64,000 nucleotides of DNA, taken from Xanthomonas fragariae (GTDB lineage: Bacteria > Pseudomonadota > Gammaproteobacteria > Xanthomonadales > Xanthomonadaceae). The notes beneath the pieces were generated by a model. The model saw nothing but the letters and a program-made list of their open reading frames with translations. It did no database searches and was not told the DNA's origin. Both the position numbers and the translations under genes were made by a program. The stretch lies in NCBI RefSeq assembly GCF_900183975.1, contig NZ_LT853882.1, forward strand, positions 2,969,501 to 3,033,500, read 5' to 3'. Positions 19,231 to 29,636 of the stretch are shown here, piece after piece (the stretch's first letter is position 1; each line of letters starts with the position of its first letter).

Positions 19231-20280
19231 TCAGGCATTCAGCGCAGCGCTCACAGCTTCCCACGGCTGATCCGGACCTGGGCTGGCGAAGCGATAGGCG
19301 ATGCGACGGCGGTAGACCTCACCGGGGCGCAGAATCGTCGACGGGAAGTGGGGCTGATTGGGTGCGTCCGGGTAGTCCTGCGGCTCCAGGCACACGCCGC
19401 GGCCCAGGCCGGGATGATGGTCGTCCAGATGCTGACCTTCGTAGAGTTGCACCGCCGGTGCATCGCTGGTGATACGCAGCGCTACGCCACTGTGCGGCGA
19501 ATACAGCTCGGCAACGCAGTCCGCATCGGCGGCCAGCACCAGGCATTGGTCGTAGCCTTTGCCGAGCACCACTTGCGGATGTGCCGGGTCGGTGTTGTCG
19601 GCCAGTGCGGTGGGCGTGCGGAAATCGAACGGCGTGCCGGCGATCGGGGCGATTTCGCCGGTCGGAATCGATTCGGCATCCACCGGCAGATAGCGCTCAG
19701 CCGGCACGCGCAGCACTTGCGATGCGGCAGGCCGGTGCGGGTCGCCGGACAGGTTGAAGTAGGGATGATGGGTCAGGTTCAACGCAGTGGCCGCGTCGCA
19801 CTGCGCTTCGAAGTCCAATTGCAGGCTGCGCCCGTGGAGCTGCAAGCGCGCACGCACCTGCAAATTGCCGGGGTAACCTTCTTCGCCATCGGGAGAGTCG
19901 TACCCGAGCAGCACCTGATCCGGCGCCTGCTCCAGCACGCCCCACACACGCCGCCCGAAACCGCGCAGGCCGCCGTGCAACTGATTGCGCCCCTCGTTGG
20001 CCGCCAATGTGTGGGTGACACCATCCAGCGTGTAACGCGCGCCAGCGATACGGTTGCCGAAACGGCCGACAAGAATATTGAGGCTGTCGCCATCTGCGGC
20101 ATACGCGGGCAGATCCGGCAAGGCTAGCAGCAGGGGCACGACACCTTGCGCAGTAGTCAACCGCAGCGCGTGCAGAATGCCTCCATAGGTGAGTACTTCT
20201 GCCTCCAGCCCGGCATCGCTGCGCAACGTCAGCGCTTGCACCTGCACACCGCTTGGCAACTGCCCGAATACTCGCCGCAT
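19231..20280 (-). CDS. galM: Aldose 1-epimerase (mutarotase)
   Basis: 349 residues from the ATG at 20280. Interconverts alpha and beta anomers of glucose/galactose. The motifs are LTYGGILHALRL, NILVGRFGNRIAGARYTLDG, NEGRNQLHGGLRGFGRRVW, LNLTHHPYFNLSGD (catalytic His), GTPFDFRTP and VCLEPQDYPDAPNQPHFPS (catalytic Glu). No signal peptide is seen. It stands alone; downstream 19003-19230 between it and the CcsA-like gene is empty. Confidence 0.95.
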   Translation of the reverse strand: MRRVFGQLPSGVQVQALTLRSDAGLEAEVLTYGGILHALRLTTAQGVVPLLLALPDLPAYAADGDSLNILVGRFGNRIAGARYTLDGVTHTLAANEGRNQLHGGLRGFGRRVWGVLEQAPDQVLLGYDSPDGEEGYPGNLQVRARLQLHGRSLQLDFEAQCDAATALNLTHHPYFNLSGDPHRPAASQVLRVPAERYLPVDAESIPTGEIAPIAGTPFDFRTPTALADNTDPAHPQVVLGKGYDQCLVLAADADCVAELYSPHSGVALRITSDAPAVQLYEGQHLDDHHPGLGRGVCLEPQDYPDAPNQPHFPSTILRPGEVYRRRIAYRFASPGPDQPWEAVSAALNA

Positions 20281-20383
20281 GGAATCGTCTCGCCGATGGT
20301 GGAAGCTCGCGAGCATAGCCGTGTCGCGTAGCTGCCGACCATGCCGATGCGCACATCCGGCCTTGGCAGATACCTTCCGTGGC

Positions 20384-20740
20384 AACTACATGCCGCATCG
20401 GCCTTACCAGTACACGCCCAATCTGATCGTGACCGACTACGCCGGCCACCCCGACAGCGTAATGCTGCCGCGGCTAAACTGGGTGCAGCTCAACCAGTCC
20501 GAGTTGCTGTCCAATCCTGCGCGCCCTGGCGAAATCGCATTCGAGGCGGACATCCCCGCTAACGATGCTATGGATCTATCGATCAAGTTGCCGCTGACTG
20601 AGCAGGTGGTCGTGACAACGAAAGATGGCGGCGGGCATGACATGACGCATTCACCTAAGCCGCTGCTCGATCCGGCATCGACGCGCTGACCTCACTTGAG
20701 ACCTGGGGCACGCCGCAGCTGGTGCGTCTGCAGGAGTGAA
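20384..20740 (+). pseudogene. Remnant of an unidentified gene
   Basis: A stretch with coding character reads NYMPHRPYQYTPNLIVTDYA, LPRLNWVQLNQSELLSNPA, EIAFEADIPANDAMDLSIKL, and then in a second frame ALTSLETWGTPQLVRLQE before a stop at about 20740. It has no proper start and needs at least one frameshift, so it is a decaying fragment. I do not recognise the family. The following 20741-21070 shows no gene. Confidence 0.35.
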
Positions 20741-21074
20741 GAACGACGCATCGCAAAAACGCATGTTGCTGGGTTTATCTCCACACTATAAGCAGCTCGT
20801 GCGAGACAATCTTCTGATTCGTTTAAGCAAGTGGGCATGCCAAGTTAAAAGTGCGAGTGACATAGCGTGGAATTTTCAGTAACTATGAGCACATTGCAGA
20901 TGTCGACATTTTTACGCGATTCCAAAATGCAATTAGGTTAGCGATGGGCAGGCAACGGAATGCCGCAGCGGTCCGTGGCTTTCCCTTCCCCCCAAGGTCA
21001 TGCAGTGATGTTATGGAACATAGTTTTCAACACCCAACGCGCAGAGAATTGACCAACTCACGCGGAGTCTCTTA

Positions 21075-21932
21075 GGGCGGCTAACAAAACCACTTGAATG
21101 CTGTCTCGCCGGCAAAATTGCAAACATGGCAAGTCGCAAGGAGATCCCCATTGCGCTGTGGAGGCGCATCGAGCTGCTGATTCCGCAAGTGAAGCGTTCG
21201 CCTAAAGGCGGACGGCCGCGTATCAGCGATCAGCAGGCCCTCAACGGCGTCATCTATGTCCGGCGCACCGGTATGCCGTGGGAAGAACTGCTTCTGGCGC
21301 TAGGCGATGGCAGCGGCATGACCTGCTGGCGCCGGCTGCGTGATTGGCAAGCCAGCGGTGTCTGGCATCGTCTGCATCAGGTGTTGCTGGCAGAGCTAGG
21401 TCGCGCCGAAAAGCTGGATCTGAGCCGAGCAAGCCTGGACGCCGCCAGCGTGCCCCCCCCCTGGGGCCGCGTACACAGGACCGAACCCGACCGCCTGCGG
21501 CAAACTCGGCAGCAAGCGGCATCTGATTGTCGACCGCAACGGCGTGCCTTTAGCGGTGTGTGTCACTGGCGCCCATCGCCACGACTCGGTGGTGTTTGAG
21601 GAGTGGCTCCCTGCTTTGCCGCCGATTGGCGGCAAAGCAGGGAGCCGACGACGCTGACCAGACAAACTGCACGCCGACAAGGCATACGACATCGCTCGCT
21701 GCCGCGACCACCTCAGGAAACGCGGCAGCATTGCGCGGATCGCCCGCAAGCGGATCGAGCGCAACGACCGTTTAGGCCGTCATCGCTGGGTCGTCGAGCG
21801 CACACCTGCCTGGTTCGCAGGGGTGCACAAGCTGCGCATCGGCTTTGAACGCCGCATCGATCTCCACCTGGCGCTGCTCTTGCTTGCTCCATCATCTGCT
21901 GATGGCTGCTTCTTGGTTTTTGTTAGCCAATC
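21075..21932 (+). mobile_element. IS5-family, IS427-type element, copy 1
   Basis: 858 bp bounded by GGGCGGCTAACAAAACC on the left and GGTTTTTGTTAGCCAATC on the right, an imperfect inverted repeat. It is flanked by TTA at 21072-21074 and at 21933-21935, a 3-bp target duplication typical of the IS427 group. The right TTA is the stop codon (read TAA on the minus strand) of the sensor kinase gene, so that gene was left intact by one base-pair triplet. Confidence 0.88.
21126..21900 (+). pseudogene. IS427-type transposase, copy 1 (two frames)
   Basis: Frame one starts at 21126 with MASRKEIPIALWRRIELLIP and runs through KGGRPRISDQQALNGVIYV and GMTCWRRLRDWQASGVWHRL to a run of nine C at 21453-21461. 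After that run the conserved text (GSKRHLIVDRNGVPLAVCVT, then ERNDRLGRHRWVVER and KLRIGFERRIDLHLALL) is in another frame, with a further stop/indel near 21655. Without frameshifting no full transposase is made. The family often uses two ORFs joined by frameshifting, but the second lesion suggests a dead copy. Confidence 0.75.
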
Positions 21933-24900
21933 TTAATCGGCGGTCGCACTGTCCTGCGTGTCGCCGGCGTCGGCGAGCACCCGCGCCAAGGCTTGCGCAA
22001 GCAAATCGCCGGTCACCGGCTTACGCAGAAAGCCATTGCAGCCAGCCGCCATCGCTTGCGGTTCGGCATCGGCATCGGCACGCGCGGTCACTGCAACAAT
22101 CGGGAAGCGCACGCCGCGCGCGCGCAGCTGCGCCACCAGCGCCGCGCCATCGAGACCAGGCAGATCCAGGTCGCACAGGCCTGCATCGAAACTGTGCGTA
22201 CTCACCTCAGCCAAGGCCGCAAGACCATGCAGAACATGGGTAACGTGATGACCGCGCGTCTGTAGCAATCCCACGATCACCTGCGCCACAGTCGGGTCGT
22301 CTTCGACCAACAACATCTGCAACGGCGCCCGATCGTGAAGCGGAGGTGCATGTGTCGCAGTCGGCGTCAGTGCCGGTAACACAGCCACCCAGCGCAACGG
22401 CAGTTCGACCACGAAACATGCACCCTGCCCCAACTCACTGCTGACCGTCACCGCGCCGCCCATCGCCGCTGCGAGCTCGCGGCAAATCGCCAGCCCCAGT
22501 CCGCTGCCCCCGTACCGCGCGAGCGTAAGTGCTCCCTCCGCCTGCTCGAAGCGCTGGAACAAACGCCCGCGCTGCTCCTGGCTCATGCCCGGGCCGGTGT
22601 CGCGTACCTCTACCCGAATTCCCTGCGTCGTATTTTGCGGCAGTGGCGAAACGCGTAAGTGCACGCTACCGCGCTCGGTAAACTTGATCGCGTTGAAGAG
22701 CAGATTAAGCAATATCTGCTGCACCCGACTGTCATCGCCATGCAATGCCGGCGGCAATGCATCATCCAGCACGCATTCGAAGGCCAGCTGCTTCTGCCCG
22801 GCACTCGGGCGCACCAGCCCGGCCACTTGTCTGATCAGTTGACGCAAATTGAAGTCGCGGTACTCCAGCGGCAGTTTGCCGGCCTCGATCCGGGCCAGAT
22901 CCAGTGCATCGTTGACCAGACGCAGCAGATGCTTGCCCGCTAGCTGGATCGCACTCGCGTAGCCTTGCTGACGCCCATCCAACGGCGTCTGCAACAGCAA
23001 CTCGCTCATGCCCAGTACGCCGGTCATCGGCGTACGCACCTCGTGCCCCAGGGTGGCAAGAAAGCGTGTCTTGGCCAACGACGCCTGCTCTGCAAGCTCG
23101 CGCTTGTGCTGCGCCAACTGCCACTGCGCACGCATACGTACACGCCGGCGATAAGCGGCCGCAAGCAACGCGCTGAGCAGCAATCCCGACATGCAGGTCA
23201 GAGCGATGCCCGCGTCGCTGCGCCACCATGGCGGCTTGACCGAGAACTGCAGCGTCTGCACCTGCGAGCGATTTCCCAGAGGATCCACTCCCTGCAACGC
23301 GAGCTCATAGTTGCCGGCAGGCAGGCTGGCAAATTCGCGGATACCCGCATTGCCCGACGTCTGCCATTCGGTGTCAAAACCTTTCAAGAAACTGCGATAA
23401 CGATTGGAAAGAGGATCGCTGTACGACAGTAGTCGGCTGATGACCTGCAACTGGCGATCACCCGGTCCCAACTGAAACGGGCGATCCATCGGCAACGCGA
23501 CGCGTGCACCATTGCGTAGCACGCTGACATGTTCCAACTGCAATGCAGGAACAAAAGGTGGGATATCGGGCATCGCGGTATCCAGTAAGACGGTAGAGCC
23601 ATCGCTGGTCGCACCAATCAAAGTGTCGCCCGACATCAACAGGCAATGCTGGATGAACTCCTGACTGGTCAAGCCATCGCGCGTGCCGATATTGCGCAAC
23701 CGTGCCGGCGTTGCCGAGGGGTCGATCCGCCACAGCCCACGCAAACTGGAAATCCAGACCCGGCCACGCGGGTCTAGCTGCATTGCGGACGCGTCGAACC
23801 CATTCAGCCCGTCGGCTTCGCCCACGTGGCGTACACGCGCCCAGCGTGTTGCGGTTTTTTTCCATTGCTCTGCACCGGTGGCCCGATACACCCACACCGT
23901 CTCCGGTGATTGGCTTGCAAATGCCTGGATCGGCGTCCCTTGGAGACCTGCAACCGGCACGAAGCGGCGTGATGCTTGGTCCCACGCGAACATGCCGCCC
24001 TCACCCGCAACCCAGACTCGCCCATCGGGGCCTTGCTCCAGCTGCTGTATGCCGATGTCGCGCAGACCATGCAAGTCTTGTTGCGTGATGCGCTGCAGGA
24101 CCCGGCCGCTGCGCAGATCGCGCTGCTGCACCATGTCGATGAACGCCATCCACACCGTATCGTTATGCTCGATGATCCAATCCGGCGCCGATAGCGCCGA
24201 TGCCGGTTCGGGGCCATCGGACGGCCAGTGGATGAACTCCCCGGTGCGCAGATCCATCCGCGACAGACCAAAACTTAAATTGCCCAGCCACACCCGTTGC
24301 AGGTGATCCTCCAGCGCCGATACCAACTCCATTCCCTTGAGATACGGCGACTGCAGACCTGTCTGAAACGTGTCGCCGGTGCTCGGATCGACGCGCAACA
24401 GATGACCTTCCGCATCGGCCTGCCACAAGCCACCGGAACGTGTGGCAGGCGCCAGGTTGCAATACATGGCATCCCCGGTCGGCACGGCGGGTTTAAGCAC
24501 GGCACTGCGCTTCCAATCTGCCGGCAAATACCCGAGACCGGTGCCATGCATCGGAACCCACAACCCCCCATCGGCCGCTCCCAGCAGACCGATGACATTT
24601 CGGCGTGACAACGGCCCCTCGCCACTGAAAGCAGGTACCGGCGGACGCTCGCCATGCGTGCGCCACAGACCGCGTCCGCTCCCCAGCCAGAATTCGCCGT
24701 CCGGAGCAGCCACTGCGCCCCAGAACTCGTTGCCGTTACCGAACATCGTGCCCCAGGCGAGCGGCTGCCATCGATCATCGGACCTCATGACATGCAATCC
24801 GGACTCGCTGCCCAGCCACAGACGGTCTCCAGTCCACTGCAGACCAAAGATAGCTGACTGCCGGTTCGGTTCGTCCGGAATATACTCACGACGCAGGCGC

Positions 24901-25502
24901 CTTCCGTCGTAATAGGCCAGGCCGCTGCTGGTTCCGATCCACAACCGGTGCCGCGTGTCCGCTGCTAGGTTCATGACCATGGCCTGATCCAGCTCGCCTT
25001 CCACCGCGCCCAGATCCACCGACGCCATCGTCCCACCGGCATCGATGCGAACCAGCGCGCCGGTCGTGGTTCCGGCCCAGATATCACCGTCGAACGCAGC
25101 GATGCTGTAGATCTCGCCGTCTTTCATCAATGGATAATCAGCGGCGTGGTAATGCCGGAAGCCACTGCGACCAGCGTCCATGACGCTCAGTGTCTTGCCG
25201 CACCCGATCCAGATCCTGTCCAACGCATCGATGTGGAGCGCCTGGATCGCGTTGCAGGGCAACGACGCAGGATCGGTCGTGTCGTGACGCCAGGTTTTGA
25301 ATCCTGCACCGTCGTAACGCACAAGACCATCCAAGGTGCCGAGCCACAGGTAGCCGGCACGATCCTGGTTGATGGCAATCACCATGGTCGACGGCAGCCC
25401 TTCGCTGGGACCCACGATCCGAAAGCGTGGTATCTCCGGAATCTTCGCCGCGCACGGAAACACGCCCAGCAGCAACACCAGCACAACGACAAGCGCACGC
25501 AT
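21933..25502 (-). CDS. Hybrid sensor histidine kinase with ligand-binding propeller domains
   Basis: 1189 residues. A signal peptide (MRALVVVLVLLLGVFPCAA) is followed by ~700 residues of two-component-regulator propeller repeats (such as GYLWLGTLDGLVRYDG and HRLWIGTSSGLAYYDG), a Y_Y_Y domain near YRSFLKGFDTEWQTSGN, one membrane helix (GIALTCMSGLLLSALLAA), HisKA with LATLGHEVRTPMTG, HATPase with LLFNAIKFTERG, DTGPGMS and GGSGLGLAICREL, and a C-terminal receiver (MLLVEDDPT, DLDLPGLDGA, FLRKPV). This layout, known from Bacteroides and Xanthomonas, senses periplasmic ligands, often sugars. The ligand is unknown; no DNA-binding domain is attached. Confidence 0.93.
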   Translation of the reverse strand: MRALVVVLVLLLGVFPCAAKIPEIPRFRIVGPSEGLPSTMVIAINQDRAGYLWLGTLDGLVRYDGAGFKTWRHDTTDPASLPCNAIQALHIDALDRIWIGCGKTLSVMDAGRSGFRHYHAADYPLMKDGEIYSIAAFDGDIWAGTTTGALVRIDAGGTMASVDLGAVEGELDQAMVMNLAADTRHRLWIGTSSGLAYYDGRRLRREYIPDEPNRQSAIFGLQWTGDRLWLGSESGLHVMRSDDRWQPLAWGTMFGNGNEFWGAVAAPDGEFWLGSGRGLWRTHGERPPVPAFSGEGPLSRRNVIGLLGAADGGLWVPMHGTGLGYLPADWKRSAVLKPAVPTGDAMYCNLAPATRSGGLWQADAEGHLLRVDPSTGDTFQTGLQSPYLKGMELVSALEDHLQRVWLGNLSFGLSRMDLRTGEFIHWPSDGPEPASALSAPDWIIEHNDTVWMAFIDMVQQRDLRSGRVLQRITQQDLHGLRDIGIQQLEQGPDGRVWVAGEGGMFAWDQASRRFVPVAGLQGTPIQAFASQSPETVWVYRATGAEQWKKTATRWARVRHVGEADGLNGFDASAMQLDPRGRVWISSLRGLWRIDPSATPARLRNIGTRDGLTSQEFIQHCLLMSGDTLIGATSDGSTVLLDTAMPDIPPFVPALQLEHVSVLRNGARVALPMDRPFQLGPGDRQLQVISRLLSYSDPLSNRYRSFLKGFDTEWQTSGNAGIREFASLPAGNYELALQGVDPLGNRSQVQTLQFSVKPPWWRSDAGIALTCMSGLLLSALLAAAYRRRVRMRAQWQLAQHKRELAEQASLAKTRFLATLGHEVRTPMTGVLGMSELLLQTPLDGRQQGYASAIQLAGKHLLRLVNDALDLARIEAGKLPLEYRDFNLRQLIRQVAGLVRPSAGQKQLAFECVLDDALPPALHGDDSRVQQILLNLLFNAIKFTERGSVHLRVSPLPQNTTQGIRVEVRDTGPGMSQEQRGRLFQRFEQAEGALTLARYGGSGLGLAICRELAAAMGGAVTVSSELGQGACFVVELPLRWVAVLPALTPTATHAPPLHDRAPLQMLLVEDDPTVAQVIVGLLQTRGHHVTHVLHGLAALAEVSTHSFDAGLCDLDLPGLDGAALVAQLRARGVRFPIVAVTARADADAEPQAMAAGCNGFLRKPVTGDLLAQALARVLADAGDTQDSATAD

Positions 25503-25596
25503 GTGGGCATCCCTTCCACGTCCAGCCAGCATGCTCGCAACGGATCGTTGCGAGCGCAAGCGGCGCGCGTCGTCGGGATGTGTCTAGAATCGACCC

Positions 25597-26250
25597 ATGA
25601 CAACCTTCGCCCGCCTGTTGGTGTTTCCCGCCCTGGTAGTGACCAGCCTTGCCGCTAGCGCTGCGCCGGTGCGCTACGCACTGGATCCGGTGCATACCCG
25701 AGTGTTGTTCGCAGTCGAACACTCCGGTTTTTCCAAGGCATTGGGCACCGTTTCCGGAAGTAATGGCACGTTGGTCTTCGACCCGGACGACTGGGCCGCA
25801 GCGCGCCTTGACGTCACCGTGCCGCTACGCCGCGCCGACCTGGGAGATGCCAAGTGGAACGACGCCACCTTGGCACGCAACCTACTCGACGCCGAGCGGT
25901 TTCCCGACGCGCATTTCGTCTCCACCCGCGTCGAAGCCAGCGGCCAAAACCACGCCAAAGTCACCGGTAACCTGACCCTGCGCGGGGTATCCCGCCCGGT
26001 CACCCTGGAGGTCACCCTCAATGTGCTCAAACGCCATCCGCTGCCGCCATTCCGACGCACCGCCGGCTTCTCTGCCACCGCCACACTGAGCCGTGCAGAG
26101 TTCGGGATCGATGCGTGGAAATCGATGATCGGCGACACGGTGGAACTGCGGATCGAAGCCGAAGCCGTACGCGAAGGCCGCGCCGACGACGCGCCCGAAC
26201 CGCAGACAGTCCCCGCCACGCCTGACGCCGCAGCCAGCCCGGAATCGTAA
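25597..26250 (+). CDS. YceI-family periplasmic protein
   Basis: 217 residues with a signal peptide (MTTFARLLVFPALVVTSLAASA). The lipocalin-like YceI fold is recognisable from YALDPVHTRVLFAVEHSGFS, SGSNGTLVFDPDDW, GNLTLRGVSRPVTLEVTLNV and EFGIDAWKSMIGDTVELRIEAE. YceI proteins bind polyisoprenoid-type lipids such as ubiquinone-8. A 30-residue Pro/Ala/Glu tail is unusual. It ends two bases before the cytochrome b561 start, so the two are cotranslated. Confidence 0.92.
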   Translation: MTTFARLLVFPALVVTSLAASAAPVRYALDPVHTRVLFAVEHSGFSKALGTVSGSNGTLVFDPDDWAAARLDVTVPLRRADLGDAKWNDATLARNLLDAERFPDAHFVSTRVEASGQNHAKVTGNLTLRGVSRPVTLEVTLNVLKRHPLPPFRRTAGFSATATLSRAEFGIDAWKSMIGDTVELRIEAEAVREGRADDAPEPQTVPATPDAAASPES

Positions 26251-26252
26251 GC

Positions 26253-26816
26253 ATGAGCCTGAAGAACGTCGAACGCTGGGGCGGTGTCAGCCAGACCTTG
26301 CACTGGCTGATCGCGCTGTTGATTTTGGTCCTGGGCATTGTGGGCCTGACCATGGGCGAGTTGCCCAAGACGCCGAAATATTTCTGGGTCTACACCGCAC
26401 ACAAATCGGTGGGCCTGACCGTGTTGGCACTGGTGATCGTACGGCTCGGCTGGCGCATCCATGCGGGTGCACCGCCGCCGGTGGCCGGCACGCCGCGCTG
26501 GCAGAAACGCATCGCCGGCCTCACCCACTGCCTGTTGTACGCAATGCTCTTCGCCATGCCACTGTCGGGCTGGTTATACGATTCCACCAGCGGCTTGCGT
26601 CCATTCCGTTGGTTCGGTCTGTTTGCGGTCCCTAAGCTCAGCCCGCCGGACGAACGATTGCGCGCGATTGCGCATTTCATCCACACGTGGGGGTTCTGGC
26701 TGTTGAGCGCCGTGGTGCTGGCGCACGCCGGTGCCGCGCTCTACCACCACCTGTTCCAGCGTGATGCCACCTTGGCCCGGATGTTGCCGCGCGGCTGGCT
26801 CTCTTCCAAACCCTAA
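26253..26816 (+). CDS. Cytochrome b561 family protein
   Basis: 187 residues with four membrane helices. Paired haem-ligand histidines can be assigned to QTLHWLIALLILVLG (helix 1), YTAHKSVGLTVLALVIVRLG (helix 2), THCLLYAMLFAMPLSGWLYD (helix 3) and HAGAALYHHLFQRD (helix 4). Such proteins pass electrons between quinol and partners, and some are superoxide oxidases (CybB). Lying between two yceI genes, it likely works with these quinone-binding proteins. Confidence 0.92.
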   Translation: MSLKNVERWGGVSQTLHWLIALLILVLGIVGLTMGELPKTPKYFWVYTAHKSVGLTVLALVIVRLGWRIHAGAPPPVAGTPRWQKRIAGLTHCLLYAMLFAMPLSGWLYDSTSGLRPFRWFGLFAVPKLSPPDERLRAIAHFIHTWGFWLLSAVVLAHAGAALYHHLFQRDATLARMLPRGWLSSKP

Positions 26817-26825
26817 GGATTCCAC

Positions 26826-27395
26826 ATGTCGTCCAAGTTGTTTGCCTCGCCGCTGCTAGTTGCTACCTCATTGGTTGCCACGTTCGCCGCCGCGCCGGTG
26901 CTTGCCGCCGATTACGTGCAGGCGCCCGGCTCGTCGCTGGTGTTTGCCAGCAAGTACGACGGTGAAGTGTTCACCGGCAGTTTCCCGCGCTTCGACACCA
27001 CGCTGAGCTTCGATCCGAGCAACCTGGCTGGCGCCAAGCTGGATGTACGCATTGCGCTGGCCGGTGCCAAGAGCGGCAACGACGACCGCGATTCGACCCT
27101 GCAGGGGCCGGATTTCTTCAATGTCGCCAAGTTCGCCACCGCGCGTTATCGCGCTGACAAGTTTCGTGCACTCGGCGGCAACCAGTACGCCGCCGACGGT
27201 ACGCTGGAGCTGCGAGGCGTCAGCAGGCCGGTCACGCTCACCTTTACCTGGACATCCGGCGCGCAGCCGGTGCTGGCCGGCAAGGCAGTGGTGAAACGGC
27301 TGGACTTCGGCGTGGGCAGCGGCGACTGGGCCGACACCAACACCATTCCCAACGAAACCGCGATCAGTACCAAGGTCGTGTTGAAGGCGAAGTAA
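26826..27395 (+). CDS. YceI-family periplasmic protein
   Basis: 189 residues with a signal peptide ending near VLAADYVQAPG. YceI motifs are SLVFASKYDGEVFTGSFPRF, GPDFFNVAKFATARYRADKF, GTLELRGVSRPVTLTFTW and VKRLDFGVGSGDWADT. It is more distant from the upstream yceI than a recent tandem copy would be. It begins nine bases after the cytochrome b561 stop and is followed by an intrinsic terminator, closing a three-gene operon. Confidence 0.93.
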   Translation: MSSKLFASPLLVATSLVATFAAAPVLAADYVQAPGSSLVFASKYDGEVFTGSFPRFDTTLSFDPSNLAGAKLDVRIALAGAKSGNDDRDSTLQGPDFFNVAKFATARYRADKFRALGGNQYAADGTLELRGVSRPVTLTFTWTSGAQPVLAGKAVVKRLDFGVGSGDWADTNTIPNETAISTKVVLKAK

Positions 27396-27426
27396 CGCCA
27401 CCGGCCGCAACCGGACGCGGCCATTG

Positions 27427-27463
27427 AACGGCGGATTACCTCGTCAGCTCCGCCGTTTTTTTG
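27427..27463 (+). terminator. Intrinsic terminator of the yceI-b561-yceI operon
   Basis: AACGGCGGA (27427-27435) pairs perfectly with TCCGCCGTT (27449-27457), with a 13-base loop and a following T-run (TTTTTTT overlapping the stem end). It starts 32 bases after the second yceI stop. Confidence 0.85.
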
Positions 27464-27576
27464 TGCCTTGGCGGTGGATGACGCCGCGCAACAGCTAGAC
27501 CCGGTATCCGTCTCAAGGACGCCGACAATGCGCACTCACACCAACGCCCGGTGCGGAGCAACGGCACAGGCACATA

Positions 27577-27804
27577 TCAACGCACAGCGGCGTCCAGCCA
27601 CGCTCGCAAACGCTGCCAATCGAACGGCCAAGCCAACTCGCGACCAAGCGCATCGCGCAGCACGGGCACGCGCTCACCATAAGCGAGTTCAAGCGCCGCA
27701 TCGTCATCGATAAATACGCTGCTGAACTCGCCTGCGCGCGCCTGCACCAGCACTTCCACGGCCTGGTCGCACAGGTGGCAAGCGTCGCGCTGATAGAGAA
27801 TCAA
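27577..27804 (-). CDS. Glutaredoxin-like protein (DUF836 type)
   Basis: 75 residues: LILYQRDACHLCDQAVEVL gives a glutaredoxin/thioredoxin fold with a CHLC redox motif at residues 9-12. The cis-Pro region is GERVPVLRDALG, followed by WPFDWQRLRAWL. It probably reduces disulfides or glutathione adducts on an unknown partner. The start used is TTG at 27804; no ATG lies in frame nearby. It is divergent from the serine dehydratase pseudogene. Confidence 0.82.
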   Translation of the reverse strand: MILYQRDACHLCDQAVEVLVQARAGEFSSVFIDDDAALELAYGERVPVLRDALGRELAWPFDWQRLRAWLDAAVR

Positions 27805-27896
27805 GGCCGTCGCACGTCCCTCAATGCTGCACTGCAGCCGTGCCGCAATTGCTGGCCGACTAGAATAGCCGCCTTTCGCTCACCTCGTCGGCAAGC

Positions 27897-29278
<1,382 letters not shown>

Positions 29279-29374
29279 ACCGCAGCATGTCTTGCTGCGC
29301 TGCATTTGAAGGTAATGGCATGCGATCGTGATGGCGCGCCCAAGTGCGGCGCGGTATCGAATGCAATGGCCAAT

Positions 29375-29590
29375 TCGCCTGACATCGAAAGTCTGATCGC
29401 GCATCCGGCGTCGATGACGCATGCAGCGATGCCCCGAGACGCCCGCGCTGCGGCCAGAATTTCAGACGGTTTGCTGCGTTTTTCGATCGGTATCGTGTCG
29501 ATTGGTATCGAATCCGCCGAATGATTTGATTATCCGGCTTGGCACGTGCCAAAGCGACACTGACTGGGATCTGGCGCAGGCAGCGAAGTA
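29375..29590 (+). pseudogene. Fragment of a cystathionine gamma-synthase-like gene (metB 3' end)
   Basis: ESLIAHPASMTHAAM and ISDGLLRFSIGI match the C-terminus of the metB product encoded at 32940-34157 (ESLIAHPASMTHAAM, ISDGLLRLSIGIESAEDL). A short duplication (IGIVSIGIESAE) and a TGA follow; beyond it, a shifted frame reads ARAKATLTGIWR. Only the last ~65 codons of the homologue are present. It is either a remnant of a second Cys/Met PLP enzyme or a partial duplicate. Confidence 0.75.
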
Positions 29591-29636
29591 ACCGATGCGA
29601 GCGCATTTCCCACTGCCGAGCCCACGTTTGGGCGCG

